A stretch of DNA of 64,000 nt, taken from assembly GCA_016280915.1 (NCBI GenBank), contig JAEEHQ010000003.1, positions 1 to 64,000 of the forward strand, read 5' to 3'. Position 1 is the first letter of the stretch, and each line of letters begins with the position of its first letter. Both the position numbers and the translations under genes were made by a program. The DNA comes from Bacteroidales bacterium (lineage in GTDB: Bacteria > Bacteroidota > Bacteroidia > Bacteroidales > P3). Under the pieces are notes generated by a model. The model was not told the origin of the DNA and searched no databases. It saw nothing but the letters and a program-made list of their open reading frames with translations. Of this stretch, positions 9,933-19,299 are shown piece after piece.

Positions 9933-11269
9933 TTGTCGAATTGCAATTGCATGGCTGTGCTTTGTCCGGCAGGCATACCGTTGAGGAATACCTGCTTAAT
10001 ACGCGTATGGAAGATTTGGCCCTCCAGCGGGCTCCAGCCACATTTATAATAAAGGTTTTCTTTTGTCACGTGTGTCTCACCCGGCTCTACGATGGTGATG
10101 TCGGCCATGTATCCTGCACGCAGGAAGCCACGTTTCTGGATGCCGAAGATGGTGGCGGGATTGTGGCACATCTTGGCCACGATGAGGGGCAACCACTCGT
10201 TCAGCACCTCGGCATGGTCGTCGCGCTGGGTGGCGGCAGGGTTGAAAAAGCCTTCCAGCATCAGCTGTAGCGAATGTTGGATGCTGGGAATGCCGCCGGG
10301 AGCCTCAAAATAGCGTTTCTGCTTGCTCTCCCAGGTGTGGGGGGCATGGTCGGTGGCGATGGTGTCGATGAGGCCGTCCACCAGTCCGCCCCAAAGGCCG
10401 ATGCGGTCGTCGCTGCTCTTGATGGCGGGATTGCATTTGATGAGATTGCCATACTGGGCGTAGTCGCGGTCGTCAAACCACAGGTGGTTGGGCGTAACCT
10501 CGGCGGTGATGTTTTTTTCGCTGAGCTCCTGATTGCTGAAGAGCGAAAGTTCGGTGGCCGTGCTCACATGTGCCACATGCAGTCGGGTGCCATATTTGCG
10601 GGCGCGCTCAACAGCTTTGTATGTCGACACAAAGCAGGCCTCGGTGTTGCGTATCTTGGGGTGGAGGTCGGCCGTTTCCTTATCGGTGCCGGCAAACTCC
10701 ATCTTGTAGTTGCGCAGGTTGGCTTGGATGATGTCCTCGCTCTCGCAATGTGCCACAATCAGTTTCTTGCTCTCTTTGAAAAGCAGGTCGAGGGCTTGCG
10801 GGTTGTTCACCAGCATGTTGCCCGTACTGCTGCCCAAAAAGAGCTTGATGGCTGCATAGCGGTCGGTGGGTATCTCCAAGAGGTCGCGGATGTTGTCGTT
10901 GGTGGCACCCAGCATAAAACCGTAGTTGACAAGGCTTTTGCGCTCGGCTATCTGCTCTTTGGCCTGCAGGGTTTCCAACGAAGTGGTCTGGGGGTTGGTG
11001 TTGGGCATGTCGATGACCGAAGTTACACCCCCTGCCAAGGCAGCACGACTCTCGGTGGCAAAATCGGCCTTCTCTGGGAACCCCGGGTCACGAAAATGGA
11101 CGTGGGTGTCGATGATGCCTGGCATCACATAACACCCCTTGGCATCGAAATACTGAGGATTCCTCAGGCTTGCGCCCTCCTCCACCAGCTTGCCGTCGTG
11201 GATATAGAGGTCGCGCTGTTCCAGTTTCCCCTCGTTGACAACGGTGCCGTTCTTGATGATATAGTTCAT
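9929..11269 (-). CDS. pyrC: Dihydroorotase
   Basis: 'GIIDTHVHFRDPGFPEKADFATESRAALAGGVT' and 'IATDHAPHT'; start taken at MNYIIKNGTVV rather than the longer track ORF. Confidence 0.93.
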   Translation of the reverse strand: MNYIIKNGTVVNEGKLEQRDLYIHDGKLVEEGASLRNPQYFDAKGCYVMPGIIDTHVHFRDPGFPEKADFATESRAALAGGVTSVIDMPNTNPQTTSLETLQAKEQIAERKSLVNYGFMLGATNDNIRDLLEIPTDRYAAIKLFLGSSTGNMLVNNPQALDLLFKESKKLIVAHCESEDIIQANLRNYKMEFAGTDKETADLHPKIRNTEACFVSTYKAVERARKYGTRLHVAHVSTATELSLFSNQELSEKNITAEVTPNHLWFDDRDYAQYGNLIKCNPAIKSSDDRIGLWGGLVDGLIDTIATDHAPHTWESKQKRYFEAPGGIPSIQHSLQLMLEGFFNPAATQRDDHAEVLNEWLPLIVAKMCHNPATIFGIQKRGFLRAGYMADITIVEPGETHVTKENLYYKCGWSPLEGQIFHTRIKQVFLNGMPAGQSTAMQLQFDK

Positions 11270-11270
11270 G

Positions 11271-12647
11271 TTAGAATTTCTTCTTGTTGCCCCAGTTGCG
11301 TGCAGCAATATAGGCATCAGCCGAGTTGTTGTAGATGGGTTTTACCACAAACTGTCCCGTGTGGTCGATACAGCCCCAACGGCCTTCCTGTTTGGCAGGA
11401 GCCACACGGTTGTTCCATCGGTTGATGAAGGGTTTGGCATCCTCCAGGCGTGGCAGGATGACCCACTCGCCCTCAAAGTCAACATAGCCCCAGTGGCCGG
11501 TGCCTTCTTCCTGTATGGGCCATAGCCAGTGGCCAAGTTCGGCCTCCTCAATACCCTTCTCGTTGTCGTCCCACTCTTTGCCGGCCTTGGCAGCCTCGCT
11601 CGAGAGGATAAAGACAGGTTTGCTCAGCAGTCTGCCGTCCTCGTGTATGCTTGCCCAAAGGCCATTCTCGCATTTTGCTGTGGCAAAGAGTCCGGTGTCG
11701 TTGGGGAAGTTGGAGACCTCCAGATAGATGGGCTGGATGGCCCAGCTGCCGTCGGGCTTCACCCAGCCCCACAGGTTGGTGTCGGTACGCATCTCGGGAA
11801 TGCGCCAGGCATCCATGTCGCGCCCATGCTCAATCTGCGAGAGTGCGTAAACGCAGTCGCTCTCCTTGCTGAAGATGAAGTCGCTGATGACGTTGCCGTT
11901 ACGGTCGATGTTGCCCCAACGGCCACCCTTGAGCGCTTGGGTGTAGATATAGTTGTGTTCGCCGGGGAACTGTCTGATCATTGAGTATTGGGGCTGGACA
12001 ACCCAGCGGCCCAAGTAGTTCACAATGCCCCATTGGTTCTCGTTCTTGGGATTGGTGACGGAGATACGCCAAGTGTCGTAGTGGCGACCCACTATCCATT
12101 GGTGGCCGGCCTCCTGTGCATCGCTCATGCTCTCAAAGATATTGTTGATAATCAGGATGCCTTTGGCATCGATGCAGCCCCAGCGGCCCTCCAGCTTCAC
12201 GGGGGCGAAGCTTATGGGGTCGGTGCCGTAGTATTTGCCGGCACCCTCGTATTCGGGTTCATATTTCCACTGACCGTAGTAGTTGACGAAACCCCATTTG
12301 TGGGTGGCTGGGTTCTCGGCAGGATAAATCCACTTACCGGGCTCTTCGGCGCTGTACCAATGGTCGCCGGCCTCCTGTGCCTCTTCCTGCGTGAGGAAGA
12401 TGTTGCGCACAATCATGTTGCCACGGTCGTCAATGCAGCCCCAGCGGCCGTCGTATTTCACCACTGCAAATTTTCTTTCTTGATGTTGGAAAGCAAAGGC
12501 CACCTGGTATTTGGGAGCTATCTGCCAGATGCCGTTACTGTTTTTGTAGCCATAGAGCATGTTGATGTCGTCGAAGGCCAACGTTTGTGCTAATGCGTTG
12601 CCAGTCAGCATGCAAAGGGTTGCGAGCAAAAAGATGTATTTCTTCAT
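11271..12647 (-). CDS. WG-repeat-containing secreted protein
   Basis: Signal peptide MKKYIFLLATLCMLTGNALAQ; repeated 'GRWGCIDxxGxxI' and 'WGxVNYxGxW' units. Confidence 0.85.
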   Translation of the reverse strand: MKKYIFLLATLCMLTGNALAQTLAFDDINMLYGYKNSNGIWQIAPKYQVAFAFQHQERKFAVVKYDGRWGCIDDRGNMIVRNIFLTQEEAQEAGDHWYSAEEPGKWIYPAENPATHKWGFVNYYGQWKYEPEYEGAGKYYGTDPISFAPVKLEGRWGCIDAKGILIINNIFESMSDAQEAGHQWIVGRHYDTWRISVTNPKNENQWGIVNYLGRWVVQPQYSMIRQFPGEHNYIYTQALKGGRWGNIDRNGNVISDFIFSKESDCVYALSQIEHGRDMDAWRIPEMRTDTNLWGWVKPDGSWAIQPIYLEVSNFPNDTGLFATAKCENGLWASIHEDGRLLSKPVFILSSEAAKAGKEWDDNEKGIEEAELGHWLWPIQEEGTGHWGYVDFEGEWVILPRLEDAKPFINRWNNRVAPAKQEGRWGCIDHTGQFVVKPIYNNSADAYIAARNWGNKKKF

Positions 12648-12961
12648 AGTACAATAATTTCGAATTTGCAAAGATACAACTTTTTTTTGACTTTATATAT
12701 ATTTTTATTGTGGGTTGATTGGACTGGGTGGTGAGCTCCTGTTTTTTCCCTTTCAGGTTTTCTACAACTTAGTACATGCTTTGTTAAATTTATTGCACAC
12801 GGCCCTCTAAAACTATTTTGTCGCCCTCAGCCAATGCCGTTTTCATCATGTTGGAAACTATACAGTTGAATAATGTACTTTGTTAAAAGTGCAGTTGTTT
12901 TTCCACTTTTTCCAAAAAATACAGTATCTTTGCAAACTAAAACATACTACACATTTAGATT

Positions 12962-13261
12962 ATGATTATCAAAGTCTGCGTGGGCAGTTCCTGCCATCTG
13001 AAAGGTTCCTACGATGTGGTCGAGACCTTCAAATCTCTTTTGAAAAAATACAATGTCGAAGATAAAATAGAGCTTCAGGCCAGTTTTTGTCTGGGCAACT
13101 GCCTGCAGGGTGTCTCGGTTGCCGTTGAGGATTTTGGCGATGCACAAGTGCAGGAGAGTGAGCAGGTGAAGCGCACCGACCAAGGTCTGCTTCTTAGCTA
13201 CATGAATGGCCAGAATACCGAAAAAGTTTTTGTCGATACGATCCTCCCTTTGCTTAAATAA
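12962..13261 (+). CDS. Thioredoxin-like [2Fe-2S] ferredoxin domain protein (NuoE-like)
   Basis: 'VCVGSSCHLKGSYDV...CLGNCLQG' cysteine pattern; 13 bp upstream of the next gene. Confidence 0.85.
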   Translation: MIIKVCVGSSCHLKGSYDVVETFKSLLKKYNVEDKIELQASFCLGNCLQGVSVAVEDFGDAQVQESEQVKRTDQGLLLSYMNGQNTEKVFVDTILPLLK

Positions 13262-13273
13262 AGAGGAATCAAG

Positions 13274-15013
13274 ATGTCATACTTGGAATTGAAGAAGGTG
13301 CAGTGCAAAGACTGTTACCTTTGTCTTCGTGAGTGCCCGGTAAAAGCCATCAGTTTTGCCGACCACCGTTCACAGATTATTGAAGATCGTTGTATACTTT
13401 GTGGCCGCTGCATGCATGTGTGTCCACAAGATGCCAAACTTGTTCATAGTGACCTCTCCAAGGTCCAGTCGATGCTTGCTTCTGGCAAGAAGTTGATTGC
13501 CAGTGTTGCCCCATCGTTTGTTTCGAACCTTGGATTGAGCAGTTTCGAGCCTTTGCGTCAGGCGCTGAAGGAGATTGGCTTCTACCATGCCGAGGAGACC
13601 GCCCGCGGTGCCGAATGGGTCACCCACGAATATGCGCGGATTTTGGAGTCGGGCACGATGAGAAATTTCATCACCACAGCCTGCCCCTCTGCCTGCCGAC
13701 TTGTGCAGGAGTATTTCCCCGAGGCGTTGCCTTATCTTGCCCCTGTGGCTTCTCCCATGGTGGCGCATGCACGCATTCTGCTGCATGAAAATCCCGATGC
13801 TGAAATTGTCTTCATAGGTCCCTGTCTTGCCAAACATCGCGAAGCTGCTGAGTCCGGTGTGGTTTCGGCTGTCCTTTCTTTTGACGAGATTGCCAGGATT
13901 ATCAACCTGAAAGAGAATCAAAACGAGGAGGTTCAGCCCGTCTTCGCCCTCAACCATGGCATTTCGATGGGCGCCCCTGCCGATGTGGCCTGCAGGGCCA
14001 AGGGCTATCCGGTGACCGACGGCATCATCCATTCCTTCGGCCAGTTGCCCAAGGGCTATCATTACATGTCTGTTGATGGCCCCAAGCGTGCCATGGAGGT
14101 GTTGGAGAATATAGACAACTACGAGGGTGTCTTCATCGAGATTAATATCTGTCCCAATGGCTGCATCAACGGTCCTTTCAGTTTGTTGCCCAAGGGCGGC
14201 ACCACCAAGGCTAAGCTGGAGATGCAGCAATATCTCATGCAGGGCGGGCGCAGCTATGCCCCCATCCAGCCAGGAGAAGACTCGCCGGTGGACCTCTCGT
14301 ATGAGTTCCCGCGGGTGCTCAATCGCAGTCGCAAAGCTACTGACAAAGAAATAGAAGAGGTGTTGCGTCGCACTGGAAAGGTCTCGCCCGAGGACGAATT
14401 GAATTGTGGCTCCTGTGGCTATCGCAGCTGCCGTGCCAAGGCATGGGCAGTCCTGAATGGTTATGCCGACATTGAGATGTGCTTGCCTTATATGCGCAAA
14501 AAGGCCGAGTCGATGGCTTTCGACATCGTTCACAACAGTCCCGAGGGTATACTGTTGGTGGATGGCGACCTCAATGTGGTGGATGCTAATGCCACCGCCA
14601 TGGAGATGCTCGACATGCCGGGCGACACCATGAATTTCCAGCCTCGTCCACTCAAAGACTTCATGCCCCCATTAGATTTCTATCTTGCCTACAGCCAGCA
14701 GAAGAACATGGAGGTGCATAAGCAGTTCATCATGAGCACCAAGCGCTATGTCGACATCACCATCTGCTATATGAAGGACCAGAATCTACTTTTTGGTCAG
14801 ATGAAGGATGTGACCGATGAGGTGAGCTATGAGAAGAAACTCGACCGTATGCGCAATGAAACCATCGATACTACCGACCAGGTGATTATGAAGCAGATGC
14901 GTGTGGCTCAGGAGATTGCATCCCTTTTGGGTGAGACAACGGCCGAGACCAAGGTGGCTTTGCTCAACCTTAAAAAGATTCTGCGTCAGGAAGAAGAGAA
15001 AAAGGAGGAATAG
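13274..15013 (+). CDS. Divergent [FeFe]-hydrogenase-like protein with 4Fe-4S, H-cluster-like, FeS and PAS domains (putative sensory hydrogenase, HydS-like)
   Basis: 579 aa; two CxxCxxCxxxC clusters, 'TTACPSACR', 'IGPCLAKHREA', 'INICPNGCINGP', then 'CGSCGYRSCRAKAWAV...MCLPYMRKKAES' and PAS 'HNSPEGILLVDGDLNVVDAN'. Confidence 0.85.
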   Translation: MSYLELKKVQCKDCYLCLRECPVKAISFADHRSQIIEDRCILCGRCMHVCPQDAKLVHSDLSKVQSMLASGKKLIASVAPSFVSNLGLSSFEPLRQALKEIGFYHAEETARGAEWVTHEYARILESGTMRNFITTACPSACRLVQEYFPEALPYLAPVASPMVAHARILLHENPDAEIVFIGPCLAKHREAAESGVVSAVLSFDEIARIINLKENQNEEVQPVFALNHGISMGAPADVACRAKGYPVTDGIIHSFGQLPKGYHYMSVDGPKRAMEVLENIDNYEGVFIEINICPNGCINGPFSLLPKGGTTKAKLEMQQYLMQGGRSYAPIQPGEDSPVDLSYEFPRVLNRSRKATDKEIEEVLRRTGKVSPEDELNCGSCGYRSCRAKAWAVLNGYADIEMCLPYMRKKAESMAFDIVHNSPEGILLVDGDLNVVDANATAMEMLDMPGDTMNFQPRPLKDFMPPLDFYLAYSQQKNMEVHKQFIMSTKRYVDITICYMKDQNLLFGQMKDVTDEVSYEKKLDRMRNETIDTTDQVIMKQMRVAQEIASLLGETTAETKVALLNLKKILRQEEEKKEE

Positions 15014-16174
15014 ATGGAACTGTGTCTTGAAACGGGCTACACCTCACTCAACCATATTGGGGAGGAACTGTGCGGCGACCATGTCGAGAGTAGCGTCAAT
15101 GGACAGTACACCACATTGGTGCTGGCCGACGGTTTGGGCAGCGGTGTGAAGGCAAGCATCCTTTCCACCCTTACCTCCAAGATTCTTTGCACGATGGTCT
15201 CCAACGAGATAGACATCAACGAATGTGTTGCCACCATCATCAAGACCCTTCCGGTATGCAAGGAACGCGGGGTGGCCTATTCCACCTTCTCCGTCATTCA
15301 TGTCAACAGGCAGGGGCACGGTTATCTGTTCGAGTTCGACAATCCCGAGGCCATCTACTATCACCATGGCAAGGCCATGGACTTTGAGCGCGAAGAGTTG
15401 GATGTATGCGGCAATGCGGTCTTTAAAAGCGAGTTGAACTTGGAGGACGGTGATATTGTGATGGTGATGAGCGATGGCACCGTGCATGCCGGCATCGGCA
15501 TGATTCTTAATTTTGGTTGGCCCAGACAGAAAATCATGGAGTATCTTGACCATCATCTCGACGACCAGATGTCGGCGCGAGCGGCAGCCTGTGTGTTGGC
15601 ATCGGCCTGCAACGAGATTTACGAAGGTCAGCCCAGCGATGACACCACCGTGGCGGCCGTGCGTATACGTCAACGGTTGGACGTGAATGTGATGGTGGGC
15701 CCGCCGGTCAACAAAGAGCAAGACCAGGAGCATGTGGAGCGTTTCCTCGAGGGTTCGGGATTGAAGGTGGTTTGCGGCGGAACCAGTTCTAATATTGTGG
15801 CCCGCTATCTTCACAAACGCCTGAAACCTTCGCTGGAATACCCCGACCACGCAATCCCCCCCATTGCCTATATCGACGGTATCGACTTGGTTACAGAAGG
15901 TGTGATTACCTTGCGCAGACTTCTGGAACTGTCCGACAAATATGTCTCTATCTCCGACCTGACCCCCAAGTACTATGTGAAAGAAGATGGTGCCTCGCTG
16001 TTGGCAGAGATATTGTTTGAACGTTCCACCCATGTGCATTTCTTTGTAGGACAGAACGTCAACACTGCCCATACCGGACTCGAAATCGACACCACCATGA
16101 AGCTGAAACTGGTGGAACGTCTCGCAGCCAACCTCCGCCTGATGGGCAAAGAGGTGACCCTGCTCTACGATTAG
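15014..16174 (+). CDS. SpoIIE/PP2C-type serine phosphatase
   Basis: 386 aa; 'LVLADGLGSGVKAS', 'IVMVMSDGTVHAG', 'PSDDTTVAAVRI'; ATG abuts the stop of the preceding gene. Confidence 0.87.
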   Translation: MELCLETGYTSLNHIGEELCGDHVESSVNGQYTTLVLADGLGSGVKASILSTLTSKILCTMVSNEIDINECVATIIKTLPVCKERGVAYSTFSVIHVNRQGHGYLFEFDNPEAIYYHHGKAMDFEREELDVCGNAVFKSELNLEDGDIVMVMSDGTVHAGIGMILNFGWPRQKIMEYLDHHLDDQMSARAAACVLASACNEIYEGQPSDDTTVAAVRIRQRLDVNVMVGPPVNKEQDQEHVERFLEGSGLKVVCGGTSSNIVARYLHKRLKPSLEYPDHAIPPIAYIDGIDLVTEGVITLRRLLELSDKYVSISDLTPKYYVKEDGASLLAEILFERSTHVHFFVGQNVNTAHTGLEIDTTMKLKLVERLAANLRLMGKEVTLLYD

Positions 16175-16182
16175 ACCCGGCG

Positions 16183-18615
16183 TCACCTGATGAGGGTGAC
16201 GGTGCCTTTGAGGTTTTTCCAGCCGTTGACGGAGGTGTCGCGGTAGCGGATGTAGTAGATGTAGGAGCCTTGAGGGAGGGGGATGCCGTCGTGGGTGCCG
16301 TCCCAGTCTCCGGTGAGGCCGTCGAACTCGGCCACTTTCTCGCCCCTGCGGTCGAAGAGGTTGACTTGGGCTTCGAGGATGAACTTGTTAGCCACTATCT
16401 TGAACCGATTGTTGGTTTCTTGGCCGGGGGTGAAGATGTTGGGCACGAGGATGAAGGTGCTGTCAAGTGGCGGTACGCCCCAATTTTTGATAACCACGAG
16501 GGTGTAGAAGATGATGCTGTCGCAGGTGTCGTTGATGGAGATGTAGATAGGGTAGTCGGTCACTTCGCTGCCAAAAGAAATGCCGCCCCAGCGGTGGGGC
16601 ATGTCGGCGGTGCTGACGGTGTCGTTGACATAGTGGCAGTGGGGACAGGTGACGAGGTCGATGGTCCAGAGGGTGTCGCAACCCGAAGGGGTCCAGTAGG
16701 TGGTTTGATAGAAAGTGTCGGTGTAGGCGTATTCCTCGTCGCGGAAGTAGTAGCTGCCCTCGCACTGGCGGACGATGATGGTGGAGTCGAAGTGGTTGCG
16801 TATGTTGATGTGGACCGACATGGTGTCGGGGGTGCGGGTGAAGGCACTGCGACCACCTAGGCAGGGTTCGGTGCTCTCGTCGCGCCAGGTGATGATGCGG
16901 CGCATAAGGAAGTTTCCATTAGTATTGTAGGTGTAGTCAACTTGTTGGCCGTCGTCGTAGGCATAGCGTTGGACAGTGCCGTCGCCGAAGTCCCAGATGA
17001 TGCTGTCGGCGGGTCGTTCGCTCCATGCGTGAAAATGGATGGGGTCGTACATGCACCAGATGCTGTCGTAGGGCAACTGCTGGGCAGGAATTCCGTTGAC
17101 CCGCAGGTAGCACCCGCCGGGCTGTATGTGAGATTGGACATATTGAGGGTTGGTAGCACCTACTTGGGTCATTGTCGCAATAAAAAAGCCTGGATGTGTG
17201 CACTCGATGTCGTGGGTGCCCGGAGAGTTGTATCTGCCGCCAATTTTGGCATAGCTGTATGGGGTGCCACTGATGCTATGGAAAAGGCTGGATATGTCCC
17301 AGCCGTCTATCTTCATGTAAGGAACGTCCTCGGTGCGGGTAAAAATTTGGCTGGAGAAACCTGTTCCATAGCGATTGCCGTTCCTGTCATGCCAGAAGGG
17401 GGTGTGGTTGTGGATGGGGTTGGTGTTCCACCACTCGATAGGAATGATGGGTAGAACTCCGCTTTGGGAACAGTATTCTTTGAGAATGACTGGTTGGGTG
17501 GAGGTGACGTAGTAGGGGCCGTCTGCCGAGGTACGCTCGAACCAGTCGGTCTGGTAGGCATCTAGGTGCAGGGTGCGGGTGCGGTCCGATGGTCTGGAGG
17601 CATCGGTGATGGTGATGGTCGTGCTGTCTACCAGTCCTGTAAAGCGCAGGTAGCCCTCTGTTTTCGGCACGATGAATTCTTTTCCTGCATAGCGGATAGG
17701 GATGGATTGGCTGAAAAGTACTCTGGTGTCGTGGTTGACATATTCTGGGATGACACAGGATGAGTTGCCTTCGAAGACGGCAATGCGTTTGCAGTCGCGG
17801 GCAATGATATGTGTGCCGCTGATGTCGCTGATGTCTGTGTTTATTGTCGTTGGCATGGGCGTGAAGGCATGGGTGGAGTCGAGCTGTAGGTTTCTGGTGG
17901 TGGGCTTGAAGGCTTGCAGGTGATACATCTGCCCCCGATGCAGGGTGACGGTAAGGGTGTCGCCTGCCGCATGGCCCATCCAGTCGGGGCAGCTGAGTAT
18001 GATGTCCACCGTGGTGCTGTCCTCGGTGGCCACGATGTTGCAGAAGGAGGGGCCGGTGAAGGCGGGTTTTGCTTTGCCGGTCAATTCGCCAGGATAGGAC
18101 TGAACTACGTATTCGTCGCGCAGCATTTCTGTGGGCAGAATGTTCATGGCCATTTGTGTGACAGGTGGGTAAAAGATGGTTTTGATGAAGAAGAGGGCAA
18201 TGGTGTCGGTGCTGGTGACATGCAGGCCATAATTCTGCGGGCCGAAGGCGGGTTGGTCGTCAACTGTCAGATCCCCAGGAAACAGGGTGTCGACATAGCG
18301 GCAGAGGTTTTCGGGCAGGTCGTTGAAGTTTAGGGTGTCCAGCCTGTTGCTGATGGTGTAGTGGCTCTTGACATGGAAGGTGTGGTGCAGGTCGAGCCTT
18401 TCGTTGGAAATGGTGACGTCGCAGTCGCGTTCGGCCACCACGCACATGGTTCTATAGCGTGTGCCCCACCATACCTGGCTCCACCGTGGCAGGGTCACCC
18501 AGAAGTCGGTGCCATGGGTGGCAAACTGCGCACTGCGGTGGTCTCCAAGGTCTTGAGCGGAAATTCCTATGGCAATGAATAGGAGAAGGAGTAGTATGGG
18601 CCAGCGGCGGTACAT
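16183..18615 (-). CDS. IgGFc-binding-like protein with T9SS type B C-terminal sorting domain
   Basis: N-terminal 'GTDFWVTLPRW', PKD-like 'SIIWDFGDGT', C-terminal 'VPNIFTPGQETNNRFKI...VNLFDRRGEKVAEFDGLTGDWDG...GSYIYYIRY'. Confidence 0.82.
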   Translation of the reverse strand: MYRRWPILLLLLFIAIGISAQDLGDHRSAQFATHGTDFWVTLPRWSQVWWGTRYRTMCVVAERDCDVTISNERLDLHHTFHVKSHYTISNRLDTLNFNDLPENLCRYVDTLFPGDLTVDDQPAFGPQNYGLHVTSTDTIALFFIKTIFYPPVTQMAMNILPTEMLRDEYVVQSYPGELTGKAKPAFTGPSFCNIVATEDSTTVDIILSCPDWMGHAAGDTLTVTLHRGQMYHLQAFKPTTRNLQLDSTHAFTPMPTTINTDISDISGTHIIARDCKRIAVFEGNSSCVIPEYVNHDTRVLFSQSIPIRYAGKEFIVPKTEGYLRFTGLVDSTTITITDASRPSDRTRTLHLDAYQTDWFERTSADGPYYVTSTQPVILKEYCSQSGVLPIIPIEWWNTNPIHNHTPFWHDRNGNRYGTGFSSQIFTRTEDVPYMKIDGWDISSLFHSISGTPYSYAKIGGRYNSPGTHDIECTHPGFFIATMTQVGATNPQYVQSHIQPGGCYLRVNGIPAQQLPYDSIWCMYDPIHFHAWSERPADSIIWDFGDGTVQRYAYDDGQQVDYTYNTNGNFLMRRIITWRDESTEPCLGGRSAFTRTPDTMSVHINIRNHFDSTIIVRQCEGSYYFRDEEYAYTDTFYQTTYWTPSGCDTLWTIDLVTCPHCHYVNDTVSTADMPHRWGGISFGSEVTDYPIYISINDTCDSIIFYTLVVIKNWGVPPLDSTFILVPNIFTPGQETNNRFKIVANKFILEAQVNLFDRRGEKVAEFDGLTGDWDGTHDGIPLPQGSYIYYIRYRDTSVNGWKNLKGTVTLIR

Positions 18616-18730
18616 AGCATGTCTGGATTATAATGAAATGCAAAGGTATGATTTTTTTTAATAATAGCGGCTTTTTTTAGTAATTTTTTTTTGATGGAAT
18701 TCCTCATCGGTAGTTGACACTCATATATTA

Positions 18731-18762
18731 TAAAGAAAGAGGATGCCCGAAAGCATCCTCTC
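18731..18762 (-). terminator. Terminator of the hydrogenase operon
   Basis: Minus-strand hairpin GAGGATGC-TTTCGG-GCATCCTC followed by TTTCTTTAT. Confidence 0.75.
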
Positions 18763-18802
18763 AAAAGGGTTAAAGTATGGCCCTGATAAAGGGCTATAGA
18801 CT

Positions 18803-19285
18803 TTATTTGTCGCGATATTCGGCAATGATGCCGGCCACCTGGTTGGGGGTGAGACGTCCGTAGACCTTCTCGCCAATCATGGCCACAGGAGCAAGGCTGC
18901 AGGCACCCACACAGCGCAGGGTGCTGAGGGAGAAGAGCCCGTCTTCGGTGGTTTGACCTTCGCCGATGCCGAGTTGGCGACGGAACTCCTCGAGGAGCTT
19001 GTCGCTGCCGCGGACGTGGCAGGCGGTACCCAGGCAAACGTCGATGGGATATTTGCCCTTGGGGGTCATGGTGAAGAAGGAGTAGAAAGAGACGATTCCA
19101 TAGACCTTGGAAACAGGTATGTTGAGCTGTTTGGCGATGAACTCCTGGACCTCAGCGGGGAGATAGCCCAGTTTGCCCTGTACACCATGCAGCACATGGA
19201 TAACGTTGCCGGCAGAATTGCCATTGGCCTTGCAGACATCGATGATGATCTGCTTGTTAGTATCGTTCAGTTCAAATTTACACAT
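18803..19285 (-). CDS. hydC: NADH-dependent [FeFe] hydrogenase subunit, NuoE-like
   Basis: 160 aa 'YGIVSFYSFFTMTPKGKYPIDVCLGTACHVRGSDKLLEEF...CVGACSLAPV'. Confidence 0.9.
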   Translation of the reverse strand: MCKFELNDTNKQIIIDVCKANGNSAGNVIHVLHGVQGKLGYLPAEVQEFIAKQLNIPVSKVYGIVSFYSFFTMTPKGKYPIDVCLGTACHVRGSDKLLEEFRRQLGIGEGQTTEDGLFSLSTLRCVGACSLAPVAMIGEKVYGRLTPNQVAGIIAEYRDK

Positions 19286-19299
19286 AGCTTTCTCTTTTT

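Noticed and set aside
10274-11425. 383-aa plus-strand ORF opposite pyrC
   Set aside because: Antisense shadow of dihydroorotase.
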